Below are positions 15,201-26,352 of a stretch of DNA of 64,000 nt, one piece after another (position 1 is the stretch's first letter; every line of letters starts with the position of its first letter). Under the pieces are notes generated by a model, which was not told the origin of the DNA, searched no databases, and worked only from the letters and a program-made list of their open reading frames with translations. The DNA comes from Lates calcarifer (Eukaryota; Chordata; Actinopteri; Centropomidae). The position numbers were made by a program, and so were the translations under genes. The DNA is taken from positions 17,658,640 to 17,722,639 of the forward strand of contig NC_066844.1 in the NCBI RefSeq assembly GCF_001640805.2. The letters run 5' to 3'.

Positions 15201-17572
15201 AGGATTGATTGTGTATACATTTGTGAGTGTGCTGCTCCATGTGAACCTACCATCTCGCCGTTGGCCTGGTTCCGGATGAACTTGAAGCCTGGAATGCGCT
15301 TCTGGTTGCATACCACCCCGACATCTTCTGAATGTTTGCAGTCAGACACTCCAAAGCCGTTGGACTCACACTGAGCCAGGCTCTTCTCTCCACCTCTGCA
15401 GTGCACATTGTCTAGCCAGATACGACCTGGAGCAGAGAGAGAAGACATGGGTGAATGGACGTGTGTCTTGATGTAGATGCAGTTTTGATCTTGTTTTTGT
15501 TCAGTGTTTTGATCTAAAATTTCTCTGAGGAGTTTTTCCTTTTCTTTGTCTTAGCTGATATTAATATCTTTGGATTTTGGACTGTTGGTCAAACAAAATT
15601 AGCAATTTCTGAACATCATCATGAGCTTTAGCTCAGATGAGCATTTGTTCCTTTTCAGTCATCAGTTACAGCCAGTATACATGTTGATGCCACTGGCTCG
15701 GACTGCAGGTCTCACTTGAAAAGACACTTTTGTTGTATGTGCATGCCCTTGTTAGAAATAACATCAGATAAAAATAAAATGTGAAAATGTATTATATATA
15801 GGGGAATATTTTATTTGAAGCAGTGGTTTCAACATTGCACCTTGACAGCCTAAGCTGTGTGCCACACCCTAGTGACATCTATTTCAACATTTCCACTGAT
15901 GTCTAGTCACAGAGACAGTAAACCTACTCACGTGGAGATGTGTTTGTGTCTCTAGCATAACCTGACGTGTTTTTTCAGCTCAAAGCTGGCCAGTAAATGT
16001 TGTCACGGCTGAAGCCGATCATCTGCTGTCCAGCTGGCTGTTCTGAATCAGCCAGCTGAAGGAAACCACATAAATGTGTCCATGGAAACCACCAACGGGC
16101 TGCTCATCATCCTGGCAGTCTCAACATGTTGCTGAGGAACATCCTGATCATACCAAGAAAGTGACTGCATGTTATACGGTCACGTAGCCTCCTCCTGGCA
16201 GCAGATGATTACCTTTGGAACTTTTTTTTTTTCATAGTAAGAGCCAAGTTTTTTTTTTTTTCTGCTGCTGAAATGACAGCAGAGATTCCAAGTCAGAAAC
16301 AGCTTGGTCTCAGTACACCCCTGTCTAAACAAATGTTCAGCATTGCCAGTTGTGATAAATTTGGATTGCTGCATTAAAACCATCATTTGCACGTGTTATG
16401 GGAATGTAATTTCACAAGCTGGTGAAAAGAGCGGGGAGCACAGCGTGCAGAGAGCCATTAATTTTCAAATTGAGCTTTTATTGGCACTTTACGTCAAAAA
16501 CATTGCCTAAACTCGAAATTATAACAAACTGGACGGAGCACGGTGTTCCTAATACAATCGTGGACAAAATGGATCCTGTGTTATTAAACACTGAGTTGGC
16601 AAATAATAGCACTGCAATGGCTGCTGGGAATTTGATTAGTAACAAGGCAGGAAAACCACTGCATCCAAAAGGGATGTCCTTGTACTTGTTATGTAGTTAT
16701 GTCTTCAATTAAAAACATTTGGTGGTTTATTTCACCAGTCAACATGATGATGGGAAATGTAAAAAAGGCTCTTCATCACTTTTATGTCTCTACCGACATG
16801 AAAGATAAAAGTAGTTCCCGTTCAAACACGTGCACGCAGCTTCAAGTGCTCTCCTTTCAAAAATGATTCTCCTACAAAATAAACATCTATTTGTCACGAA
16901 AAGAGAAGCTCTCCTCATCATAACCTGGCAAATGTTTGATAATTCCCTTGTGAGAAATGGCACAGTGCTTTTTCTGCACAGACTATGTTAAAATTAAACC
17001 TCCTGCCCCTCTCACCCCTCTTAAAAACATGCAATTTCACAACATTCAAAGTGTTTTTTAGTAAACTTTCAGAAACTCTGGTGGGGCACACCCTAACCCA
17101 ATCCCAAGTGCCTCCATCTTCATATTCAGTGTAATGTAACTAAACCACTGTTAAAATCAAGTGCAATCAGTTGTTTTTCTGCTCGGACAGGACATGCATA
17201 TATACATACATCTAACTGGCTGTTAACTGCTTCTCGTAAAAAAAATGTATCTGCGTGCAACATTATATGCATGGAGTATATTACTTCATAAATGCTGATT
17301 CTTGAAATTGCTGTAATGACTGTGGTGCTTTGGGGAGCAAATAACTGAGTTAATTACTTCATGTTTGAAGTGGCTGGATGGATGTGGCTGACCCAGTGGG
17401 AAAAAATGTGCCTTTAACAAGGGAGACTGTTTTAATTAACAGCCACCACCGTACACGTACCACCAGCAGCCAGCAGCTACTGCATTTACAGAGTCTGGAA
17501 TTCAATCGGGGTTTTTTTTAAAAACAGCGACAGAGGAATTCATATAAGTCAAAGAAAAAGGAGATGACATTA

Positions 17573-17629
<57 letters not shown>

Positions 17630-18288
17630 ACGCATGCCTGGTTTACACACCCAGTGTTTCCAGTCCCCCCCTCACCCCCCCTTGTACTTGTAATGCTCCA
17701 AACTGATTGGCGTCTCTCACATCTCCTCTAATGGGGAAACCAGTGCCTGAGGGTATTAGCAGTCAGACAGGGGGAAACGTGTACCTCATTCAAGGATTTC
17801 CATGGAACTTATGAAACTGTATGAAGAGATATACTGCTTTTGGATGTGTGTGTGGGTGGCTGCTGAGATTAACACCCTGTGACCCTCACCTCAGCTTAGA
17901 CAGCTGAATAACGTGGTTCTGAGATGGATTTTCAAGTTTAAAAACACTTAAATTATATCTATATTCCCAGAAATGACAAATACTTCTCCATGCGGGTTTT
18001 CTTACCTTCTCCTCTTCCGTACTTGGCCGAGGGCGACCAGGACTCGGCGTCCACGAAGCCGAGCTCTCTGCACACCACTTGGGCGGCGTAGATGGAGAAG
18101 TCATCATCACACACCGTCCCCCACTCTCCATTGTAGAAAACCTCCACCCGGCCCTCGTGGTGTTTCCGCTTCTCCCCGGCCAGACGCAGTTGGATTACAG
18201 GGGTGCCAGAGTCTGACTGGGCACTGCACAGCGCCCACGTGCACAGCGAAACAAACAAGAGACAGTGGATGGCTACTGGGCGCAGCAT
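117..18288 (-). CDS. loxl2: Lysyl oxidase-like 2 (LOXL2-type), N-terminal SRCR part, partial and disrupted
   Basis: LOXL2 is a secreted/ER copper amine oxidase that oxidises lysines of collagen and elastin, with four SRCR domains before the catalytic domain. Coding exons in transcript order: 18006-18288, 15251-15426, 5506-5714, 3220-3440, 1963-2146, 371-523, 117-284. All have AG acceptors and GT donors. A hydrophobic signal peptide ([20 protein letters not shown]) starts the protein. SRCR signatures such as [40 protein letters not shown] and [18 protein letters not shown], plus [11 protein letters not shown] and [12 protein letters not shown], fit LOXL2 better than LOXL3 or LOXL4 (family knowledge from memory). 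Reading phases agree at every junction except in 3220-3440 and 371-523, which hold extra bases and in-frame stops. The catalytic domain lies beyond position 1. Teleosts usually keep two LOXL2 paralogues and I cannot tell which this is. It is either a decaying copy or a locally faulty sequence. Confidence 0.88.
371..523 (-). CDS. loxl2: loxl2 exon, second half of SRCR3, frameshifted
   Basis: It starts correctly as [19 protein letters not shown], then an extra base (one of the two G in CACTGGACTGAG, about 461-472) throws the frame into a TGA at 462-464. Skipping that base restores [18 protein letters not shown] and [10 protein letters not shown]. The length of 153 is one more than its phases require (incoming 1, next exon 0). 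The donor AGG|gtgagt and acceptor CCCTATAG are intact. Confidence 0.82.
524..1962. other. loxl2 intron, no gene seen
   Basis: AT-rich intron with a 17-bp A run near 916-932 and no conserved coding signal on either strand. Confidence 0.6.
1963..2146 (-). CDS. loxl2: loxl2 exon, first half of SRCR3
   Basis: This 184-bp exon is intact. It begins at acceptor CCATAG with [20 protein letters not shown] and continues through the WGTVCDDNW and [15 protein letters not shown] motifs. It ends CTGGGACAAG|gtggga in phase 1, which joins to GGATTGGGC of the next exon to give GQGIG as in LOXL2. Confidence 0.92.
2147..3219. other. loxl2 intron, no gene seen
   Basis: Unique-looking AT-rich intron. No repeat, RNA gene or coding exon recognised. 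Confidence 0.6.
3220..3440 (-). CDS. loxl2: loxl2 exon, second half of SRCR2, frame disrupted
   Basis: The exon enters in phase 2 and reads KLLAKRRKE, as expected for LOXL2 SRCR2. The recognisable protein then jumps between frames: NYWGFSV is one frame on, GNEANLAR is back in the entry frame, and [11 protein letters not shown] through VVVSCVPG to RKAYRVE is in the shifted frame. The simplest account is four extra single bases between about 3355 and 3418. In the entry frame translation stops at 3353-3355. Splice sites are intact (TTCTCAG acceptor, GTGGAG|gtagg donor). The length of 221 is one too many modulo 3 for its neighbours, which independently supports a net insertion. Confidence 0.8.
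3441..5505. other. loxl2 intron within SRCR2, no gene seen
   Basis: This stretch separates the two halves of SRCR2. Short open frames exist but none has splice or family support. Confidence 0.6.
5506..5714 (-). CDS. loxl2: loxl2 exon, linker and first half of SRCR2
   Basis: This 209-bp exon encodes [10 protein letters not shown], then [20 protein letters not shown] and [11 protein letters not shown], closely matching the start of LOXL2 SRCR2. The acceptor reads TGTGTCTCAG and the donor TACAA|gtgagt. Incoming phase is 0 and outgoing 2. It lies about 9.5 kb from the previous exon, after the longest intron of the visible gene. Confidence 0.9.
8745..9067. mobile_element. Damaged relative of the 10.1-kb MITE, foldback structure
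   Basis: The left segment GCCAGCAGATGTTTAGCTTA near 8763 matches the interior of the 10144 element. The right half (CCAGTCTTTATGGTAGCTTA, about 8937-8956) is roughly its reverse complement, so the copy is a foldback. The far end (ATTCTTTTAA near 9058) resembles the inverted terminus; the left terminus is not identifiable. Confidence 0.45.
10144..10820. mobile_element. Nonautonomous DNA transposon (MITE-like) with terminal inverted repeats
   Basis: The left end TTAAAGGAATAGTTCAAC matches the inverted right end, where GTCAAACTATTCCTTTAA closes the element. Internal sequence such as AAGACTGGAAGCAGGAGGAA and TTAGCCTGGCTCCATCCAAA resembles a high-copy teleost family I recognise from memory but cannot name securely. 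No transposase is encoded. The TTAA at both ends may be part of the inverted repeat or a target duplication. Confidence 0.65.
14395..14475. repeat. Fragment of a dispersed teleost repeat
   Basis: The run CCATCCAGCCATCCATTATC, then GGGTCACGGGGCTGGGGCC and GCTGACACTGGGCAAGAGGT, looks like a very common fish interspersed repeat. Family assignment is from memory and not certain. Confidence 0.4.
15251..15426 (-). CDS. loxl2: loxl2 exon completing SRCR1
   Basis: This 176-bp exon encodes [20 protein letters not shown], then [13 protein letters not shown] and KRIPGFKF. These are the disulphide cysteines and the SRCR1 end found in LOXL2/LOXL3. The acceptor reads CTCTGCTCCAG and the donor ATG|gtagg. 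Incoming phase is 1 and outgoing phase 0. Confidence 0.9.
15427..18005. other. loxl2 intron with a TG microsatellite
   Basis: Contains the TG array at 17576-17628 and several homopolymer runs. No coding exon is supported. Confidence 0.6.
17576..17628. repeat. TG microsatellite
   Basis: About 26 uninterrupted TG units in the second loxl2 intron. Confidence 0.97.
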
Positions 18289-18319
18289 TGTGCAGGATGA
18301 GGGAGTAGAACACAGAGAT
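18006..18319 (-). CDS. loxl2: loxl2 first coding exon: start codon, signal peptide, first SRCR half
   Basis: The ATG is at 18286-18288. About 31 nt of 5' UTR precede it, back to an acceptor read on the minus strand as CCCTCTAG. The exon encodes a 20-odd residue hydrophobic leader ending near AQSDSG, then the first half of SRCR1 up to SAKYGRGEG. The donor is GAAG|gtaag at 18005, leaving phase 1, which joins exactly to exon 15251-15426 (GGT CGT ATC TGG). Confidence 0.88.
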
Positions 18320-20048
18320 CTAGAGGGAGATAATAAGAGAAAAAGACTGTGAGCATCACCACCGGAGGCTGTTTCAAACTGTTTTACACTTCACTGAACT
18401 ATGCTTTTGATTATTTCTAAATAAGATGGAGGTTTAAAAGTGCCATTTTCCAAAGGGTTAAAGAGAGGGCTGAATGTTATCTGAATACAGGAAGAAGCAG
18501 ACAGTAATTTGTGGTGTGTGGTGGTTTTGTCCATAATTTAGGCCACTGAGCATTTTCAGTATAAAATCTTGTGGAGAAACAGTTTGATTTGGCCATAATC
18601 AGGCTGCCAGAGACCTCTCGCTGGCCTCTGTGAAACCACAAGTATAAGTTTGAGAATGACTGACAGAATTCAGCATATAGTGAGCAAACGGTGAGAACAC
18701 ATTTGACTACCAGAGAATGGGGTTTATGTTTGCTGAGATGAGGATTCCTCCCTCTGTCTCACTGACAGCCTAATGGAGAGCAAATGTGGGCTCCTGCAGG
18801 GTGGGTGCTGTCTCTCTCATTTATCTGCTGATCTGTGTGCCTGGAGGCTGCTTAACAGAGGTTCAGAGGGAAAGTTGACTCCACCTCGATATTTCATGGC
18901 AAACCATGAAAGTGTCAACGGAGGGACCAAAAGCCCTGAGGGAGGAATGCTCCTGGAGTTAAAGGAGGGAAGGAAGACAGTGAAAGTAAGGAGACCTCCT
19001 CATCTTCTAGTGCGTGGGAGGAGGAAGGGGTGCGGGGGGGAGGTGCTTTCCGAGCTGACGTCATAGTAACAGCCAAACAAACTGAGGAAAAAAAAACACC
19101 CCTGGAGAACACACTCAATAAATTGTTAGGCATCACTTGTGATACCCAGAGTGAAACATCTGGGGGGGGGGGTTCAACCATGAAAGGAACAAGTTTAGGA
19201 GGAGGCAGGAGCTACTTTAATTTGGCCTTTTTATATTCAGTGTGTCTCCTGAGACAGTAATTCGACACACAGTGAATGAATCAGCTACATGTATGTTTTA
19301 AATGAGTCCACCAGATTTCAGAGTGCGCTTCTGAATATATCTGATTGTACAAATATCAGCACATGCCAACTCCACACACCTGTTCTTATGAAAAATTAAC
19401 ACTTCTCTTGAATATCTGTTGTGTAGGATCTAGATACTGCTGCTTACAAAACCAGTGGAGACACACCCACTTCCTACAGAACAATGCTCACAGTCAACAG
19501 TTTAATCTGGCTCCGAAACACGGCTTATATTTACAGCAGGTTGTAAATGGAACGTTTTTCAAAAAAAAATTTAGATTTGAAACAGGCAAGTCTTAAATAA
19601 GAACAATAAGGCCAAACAATAGCTAAGTAAAAGCAGTGAAAGGTAGCCAAGGACTGTCAAGTCAACTGGAAAATCCAAATTCACCACATGCTGAATTTAT
19701 TACTTTTTCAGTCAAAGCCAGTGCTGTTGTATTGTCTATTGTTCATTTGTGAAAAGCATAAATCAACCATCAAGTCCCTGTTGAGCACTGGACAGCCCAG
19801 ACCTAAATATTCAGAGTGAATGAGTAGGGGAAGGATGCAAAATCTAATTTAAACGACTTTTTACAATAAGATAAAAGTAAAAAAATATATTCTATTTATG
19901 TTCCAAGTCGCACAAAAAAATAAAATGATACACTTTACAGATAGTTTGTTTCCTCAAAAAGTTTCATGCACGTGCAAAACAACATCCCAGTGTCAGTAGT
20001 CGACTAGTCTGACTGAGATAACCGTTAGAGGTGAGAGGAAACACTTAC
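18320..20048. other. First loxl2 intron
   Basis: Lies between the noncoding exon and the first coding exon. It has G-rich tracts near 19020-19040 and a run of ten G at about 19162-19171. No gene seen. Confidence 0.5.
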
Positions 20049-20210
20049 TTCAGCAGACGAAGAACAAGCAGTGAGCCCTTCCAAGACGAAGACCTTTAGG
20101 TTTCCAACCTGCTGGAGAGGATGAGATGTGAAAGCAGCGGTTCTTTGTCCCTTTAGTACTCTCCTGGCTGTTTTCTCTGCTCCCCTCACAGCTGGCAGCG
20201 CGCTCCCGTC
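20049..20210 (-). other. loxl2: loxl2 5' noncoding first exon (5' end approximate)
   Basis: On the minus strand a strong donor reads GTCTGCTGAA|gtaagt (intron starts at 20048). It is followed downstream by the acceptor at 18319/18320 just before the loxl2 ATG. The sequence is GC-rich compared with its surroundings and no ATG starts a long frame. The transcription start is only estimated from the CCAAT box upstream. Confidence 0.55.
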
Positions 20211-20290
20211 CCACTCCTCACCACGCTGAACAGCCAATGAGCGGCCGCCTCAGCATCCTGAACCCGCCCCCCTCCGGCCCAGTCACCAGG
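20211..20290 (-). promoter_or_regulatory. loxl2: loxl2 proximal promoter: CCAAT box and GC boxes, TATA-less
   Basis: A CCAAT element lies at 20234-20238 (ATTGG in the sense of loxl2) beside GCGGCCGC. A GC box, CCCGCCCCC, lies at about 20263-20271. This is the only GC-rich block for kilobases and sits directly upstream of the predicted noncoding exon. No TATA box is seen. Factor binding is inferred only from motif shape. Confidence 0.5.
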
Positions 20291-22150
20291 GTTACGAAAA
20301 CACACCGCAGCCACGAGCTGGAAAGATCTTAGATCTGTGGATTATGAAACCCATCTATTTGATAGTCTGTTTCACAAAGTTTTATGCCTTCATATACATA
20401 AAGCCTAAGACTAAAACGGCAGTTCTTCATCAGAGTTTAGTAGATTATTGACCTCCAGAGAAGTCAGTAACTTTTTAAAATAAATTATCTATTCAAATCA
20501 ATTTATTTATTAACTGTTCATTTTTCCAGACTGGGGTGCATTTTATTTCTCATAAGTAAAAGTTGAGGATACTTGAGGACTGGGAGTGTGTCTTTAAAGT
20601 TTGGTCAGCAATATTTTTGATACTCAAATTGAATGAAATGATGGTGTTATATGTGAAGATTAGTGAAGGCTAGTACTGCTGATTCCACTGAGTGTCAATT
20701 CTCTTTGTACCTTTTGTTTGCTGTTAACTCATGTGGACAACCATTTCCATCAGGCAATATCAGAGTCAGGTCCATTCACTCTTTTTAATCATGCAATGGC
20801 TGTTAGACAAAGTTAAAAGAGAAGCCAAAGAGAGCAAGATATTTTCTCACCATGTAGACAAAGTCAGTGATAAAACAATAGTGAATGTTCTTCCAAAGAA
20901 GCACAATATAAAGAAAATTTGACAGTATCCAGGTCTTCACTTGAGCCCAAAGCGTGACAAGCAAGAAATATGACTGAGACAAATATGTTTATAGTGTCCA
21001 TGTATGTCATAACAGGTGTGTCCTGAATTTATGTGACATAAAATAGAAAAAAATTACTCAAAGTAGACCAAACATGTTTTTTCTTTCAGATGACTCAAAC
21101 TACTTTTCTTCTGATTGTAGTTGTTTTTGCCTTGGCTTCTGCACCTCTTTCATTCCAAATCATCATCAAAATTTCACATTAATCTTTTTTCAATTCTTGA
21201 TGTTTATGTACTGATGAGAATCTTGCATTTCAGCAAATATCCAGGTTGTTATGATGTGCTGGAGCCAGCCAATGAATCATCAACTAAGAGCCACGGTGAC
21301 GGGCACATGGACTGACTTTATTCTTTTCCATCTGGCTAGTGAGTACCTTTTCACTGCCTTTCAGTATAATCACCATATTCCACACTAACCTTAGCCTAAC
21401 CATTAGTCACAAAGAATTAGTAACTTATACATTGTTTTACACGCAGAAATATCTTTGTGGTAAATCTGGTGGCGCTGTGTGGCTACAGCAATTAAACTTA
21501 ATGACCACATTTGGTAAACTAGTTTGCTTCAGACAGGTTTGGTAACAGGAGGGGTGTTTTAGGGAGGCAAATGTGATTTCATGAGGATGGCCACTTGTTT
21601 CGTCTGAGTAAACATCATTAAGTTACATCAGGAATAATATCAGGAAGTAATACCAGCAAACATATGTAGTGCTGGTAGAGGTCCCAGTTAGTAACTATAG
21701 TACCTTAGTGTCATTCTTTCAATCTACAATAAACAAATGTAATCATTTTTGTTTATTCTTATTTCAATTTGACATCCTAAATGAATACTGAAATTGTTAA
21801 TGAATGGGCATCTCCTTACAAATTACTTGACCACACCACACGGGCTAAAATAGGCTGTTCTGTTGATACATTCCCTCACTGCATTGTTGTAATTGTCAAA
21901 TCTGACTGCTGGAGGAAACTGCAGGCTTTTGACTCGCAAACAAAATGCCACTAATGACATGTTTGTAAAAAAGTTGCAGTACATTGGCTGCAAGAGCATG
22001 AAAACAGTAATGGACTCTGGTGTCTGGCTCCTCTGTAGGAATGAACTATGACCGAATTTGCATCTGTTTTATGTTCATCATAACACGATAGTGGACTGGT
22101 TTGACATGCACAGTTTAAATGATTTGGGCAAAAGAGAACACTAGCATAAT
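20291..22150. other. Intergenic, between loxl2 promoter and tacc1 3' end
   Basis: AT-rich DNA upstream of loxl2 and downstream of tacc1. No coding, RNA or repeat feature recognised. Confidence 0.5.
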
Positions 22151-22165
22151 ATTAAATCTTAACCA

Positions 22166-22171
22166 TTTATT
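22166..22171 (-). terminator. tacc1: Probable tacc1 polyadenylation signal
   Basis: AATAAA on the minus strand (TTTATT on plus), about 1.6 kb beyond the tacc1 stop. Other AATAAA matches occur nearer the stop in this AT-rich tail, so the site in use is uncertain. Confidence 0.35.
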
Positions 22172-23763
22172 CAGGAATGCACAAAATATAGCAGTTAACA
22201 TACAATCTGAGTATACTTAATTCTTAAATTCTTACAAACATTAGGAACAAAATTTCTGAATACTCTTTTCATAAAGTATAAAATTTACACATATTGTACT
22301 GTAACGATGGATTTGCATTGAAAAGCACCTTCAGACTAGCTGTAACACCACAACAACAGGCCAGAGTCATACTGAAACCCACTTCATTTTACACTGACAT
22401 TTGGCAATTGATTGTGCTGATGTCAAAGAAGAAAAAAAAGCTGTTCATCATATCTGATACACATCTGACTGTGCTCCTTCAAGTTCAGTCAGACCAGAAA
22501 ATGTTCTCTCCCAAAACACAGGCCTTTATCAAAAACAGTAATATAGTCCATCATTGATCTATATCTGCAGGTAAAGCATTAAAACTGCAAACCCATGATA
22601 ACACACTGTTGTTCAAGATATTGTGATCGTACAAGAAACATACTGTACACAGTACACTTTGGCAACAGAGTGTGGAAACAACTGTATGTAGGAAATAAAA
22701 AATCAAAACCTTTTTTTATAGACAAAAAAAGGCACACCAGCAACATGTGGGCTCACACATAAAATATGAATAGCATCCAAAAATATCTACATGGCAGCAA
22801 CAGACTGTGCTTTTTAACTTCCACACTCAAATGCAGAGCGAGAGAAAATGAAACATGGCACATGGTTTAATATTACAGTATAATAAGGGCAAAGTTTTTA
22901 CTACTTTGAACTTTCATCTCCACCCATTATTGTCAAACTCCCATCAAAATGAAGATATATTAAAACTGAGTGTAAGGTATTATTCTCTTAAGTGCTCTTT
23001 ATGTTTAACAATCCCAGAGACTCATGGAGGCATAATGTACAAGAAACTCTGTGGCTTAACTTCAAAAACTACATAACTGAAGACTCGATCACACACTGTA
23101 TATGTCACCCTGTGAAACAAGAAAGACAAAGTAAAAGGCAACTTAAGAAATGCTCTGTAATATTACTTATAGTTCATTTGCTGATGAAAGAAGATAACCA
23201 GCAGAACTATAAAAATAAATGCCATAAAGTTAATATGCTATGGTCAGTTTAGGCACTCAATGAAGTGATCTGTCCTTACTGAAAACTGTGTCTATCTGTC
23301 TGTTGACATTTTCTTTCCCTTAGTTTCCACATTATTTCTTACAGCTTTGAGTGAAACATATTGTATAAAATGGTGATGTAAGTTCTCTGTAGTACAAAAA
23401 GCTGGTTAATTGTTTTAAACCAGAACCAACAGATGAAAATGAATTAATTATTTTAATGAACTAATCCTTTAAATCCTTAACGAAAGATCAATAAATCATG
23501 GCTTCAATATCATCACAATGCTTTTCCTTCAAAATAATTAAAACACACTCCAGTGATAGCTTTGTGCTTCTTGATTTACACAAGGACATTATTCTGGTTT
23601 CATATTTCAGTCTGAAAAAAATTATTAGCAAGTGCATCCAATCTGTATTTCAATAACATGTATATCTTTAAAAACATATGAGACAGAAAGTTGAGATGTG
23701 CTGCATGTGTTCATGTACAGAATTTACATTAGGTGTTGCAGTGGGAGTTCAATTAAAGGCCTC
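22172..23763 (-). other. tacc1: Putative long tacc1 3' UTR
   Basis: Continuous AT-rich sequence after the tacc1 stop with no competing exon on either strand. Treated as 3' UTR by position only. Confidence 0.35.
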
Positions 23764-26352
23764 CTATTCTGTTCCCAGTTTGGCGATCAGTTCATCGCAG
23801 ATCTTGGTGAGCTCCTCGATCTCCTGATTCTGTGAGATAAAGAGGCAGGAAGAATTTTTAGAAACTGGTGGTAGAGCTGACAAGCCAGGACAGAAAGCCA
23901 TCTCTGTAGAAGTACAATAAAAGTCTTTAGATCTCTACCTGGAGAAAAGGTTTCGCTGTAGCTTGTGAGTGTGTACGCCCATAGCTGCATTTCAAATACT
24001 AATTGGTTGAGCAGGGACGGGTATTTGACATCCATTAAGTACAAAACAGCAAATAGCATGCTTTTTTTATTATCTATTTTTCCATCTCATTTCCACCACA
24101 TTGTGGTTTTGGTAAATGAAACACTGCCCCCTAGTGTTCAGTTACATGTTTCCAAATGTGCATTTATACAATCTGTCTCCAGTGCTTAGGTGTTGAAGCA
24201 CCCTAAAGGAATAAAGGCTGCAGGGTGCCATACAGAGATCACTGTAAATGTCTGACTTATAATATTGCTGTAATCAAACGACGCCGTTAATCTGTGTAAT
24301 CTGTGGGCTACATTGTGAGTTGGAGGAGGTTGATTTAGCTAGAAAATCAGATGGACTATCTAGTTTCACAAGACAGGAAAAGGGTACTTTTTCTGTGTAC
24401 TGAAAATTTTGTGGTTCCTCTTTGTGCACAGAAACTAAAAGAGAAAACCAAATCAAATAAACAGACAGGAAACAACAGGTTCTGTGGAAATTGAGGTAGA
24501 TGTTACATGTTTACAGTAATAATCCCTGAACATAACAATTGATTAGACCATAATAAATGAATTAAAACACAAGTTTAGATACACAACCTTACCTGAAATC
24601 ACCTGCTAACATATTAATCACACCCATAAAGTTGTATACACCCACCCCCTTTGGCCTGCAAGCCCCACTGTGAGTGAAAAAATGGATGTTCAAACCTTAT
24701 GTTTAGTTGCAGTGTAGTGTGTAGTGTAGTGTAGTGTTATCTTTTCATTGTTGTGCATTTTCGGATGTCATCCATTTAACCATCTATCTATCATCTTTAA
24801 GTCAGACAAATAAAATATTTAAACATTTTGTGTTCAGCTCCTTTTACCAGACTTTAGAGTTGATAAGAAAATGTAGAAACCACCATAGAAAACTTCATGC
24901 AAATCTCTCCATTTAAATCATGTTTACAGTCATCCTACCTTTTGAAGGACAGCTCTTTCAAGTGACTCCACCTTCATCTGCTCCTTCCTTAGGCTGGCGT
25001 TCAATGCAACACTCTCAGCGTTGGCCTTAGCACGTACCTGGGCTATCTCTTCATTAGCCCTGTGAGAGGGGGAGACAGAAGAAAGAGGAAAAGAAAGTGA
25101 GAATCAGCCTTGAACTCCAGTGGAAATCAAACACATATCTTATAATTGGAACTTGACCCTTACTTGTCCAATTTCTCCTCAGCATGCACCTTGAGGGTCT
25201 GGTACCGTTGCTCCTCCTGCTTGATCCGCATCAGGTAGTCCTGCGCACACTTCTTCAGCACCTCCTCATTCTGGTGAAATACATATAGAGAACTTCTAGT
25301 GATCTGGCCATTTAATTGAAGGTGGACTACACTTCATGAAGAGATTTATACATTAGCTCTACTGACCTTCTTGAAGCCCTCCAGAACTCCTTTCATGTTC
25401 TCATACCTCCTGAAGAGGTCAGCGAAGGAGCGCTCCACTGAGTTAAGGTCAGCCAGGGCCTGGTCCCTCTCTAGGGTCAACTGCCTGACTGACTTACTAC
25501 AGGACAGGGTCTTCTGCTGCTGCTCATCCTCTGCAACCAACAGACAAGTCAAAATGTAAGAAAAAGGCTACATTATGCACACTACTTCTAGACTGAACTG
25601 AAACAGCACAGTCAACGCGGCTTTAAGTGTGTAGGTACATCAACAGATGCAAAAATACCATATGAGCACACAGTATGTTAATTGTGTAGATGTTAGCTCA
25701 AGAGACAGTGCAGCCAGAAAGTGTTACAGTAGTACATGGCAGCCATGAAAAATGCATATTATTTACAATGAAACGTGAGGTGTTATGCCTGTTAAATAAA
25801 ATAAAACCAAAAACTACCACCACTAGGTGGCAGCAACTTACCAATCATTTGTGCCACCGTCTTCTCATATTCTGCAACAATTTTCCTGTTAAAGATAAGA
25901 GCAGAAAGCCATTCTCTGTCAACTTTGCATCTCCAAATCATTATCATCTCCAATCATACTTTTCGACATTCATGCGATGTGATGTTTTGTCAACAGGAAA
26001 CAAGGTGCCAAAGTAATAGTGAAGCTTCATACCTCATCTCAAAAACCTCTGCTCTGCACTCCTCGTACTTCCTCTTCCAGTCATTGACCTCAATCTCTTT
26101 AGTGATGATCTGATTTGAAGAGAGGGTATGAAGGGAAAAAGAAATAAATTGCTTTGTTTAGATCTAAAAAAATGTTACCACAATCAAATTCACTTGACTC
26201 GGTCTGAGGGAGTGACATACCTCTTCTCTGATCAGGGTGAGCACTGCAGCCTTGTCCATCTCACTCAGAGGTACGCTGTCTTGCATCAGAGTTGCTGTGT
26301 CTGTGGGGTCACAGCTGGTTACCTTTGTTGCTTGGTTCATGGGTATCTCGCT
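23764..26352 (-). CDS. tacc1: tacc1 exons encoding the TACC coiled-coil domain
   Basis: Seven exons (26221-26352 to 23764-23829) encode the conserved coiled coil. Motifs include [58 protein letters not shown] and [19 protein letters not shown]. The protein ends KLGTE. All introns are GT-AG and about 90-1900 bp long, the largest lying before the last exon. Confidence 0.94.

Larger units (their letters stand above)
5715..15250. other. Large loxl2 intron with transposon copies
   Basis: The 9.5-kb intron between SRCR1 and SRCR2 carries the inverted-repeat transposon at 10144-10820, a related damaged copy near 8745-9067 and a dispersed-repeat fragment near 14395-14475. No independent gene was recognised on either strand. 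Confidence 0.6.

Noticed and set aside
18773..19260. Overlapping frames of 76-97 codons in the first loxl2 intron
   Set aside because: Both strands are open by chance in a purine-rich stretch. No domain, splice pair or start context supports a gene.
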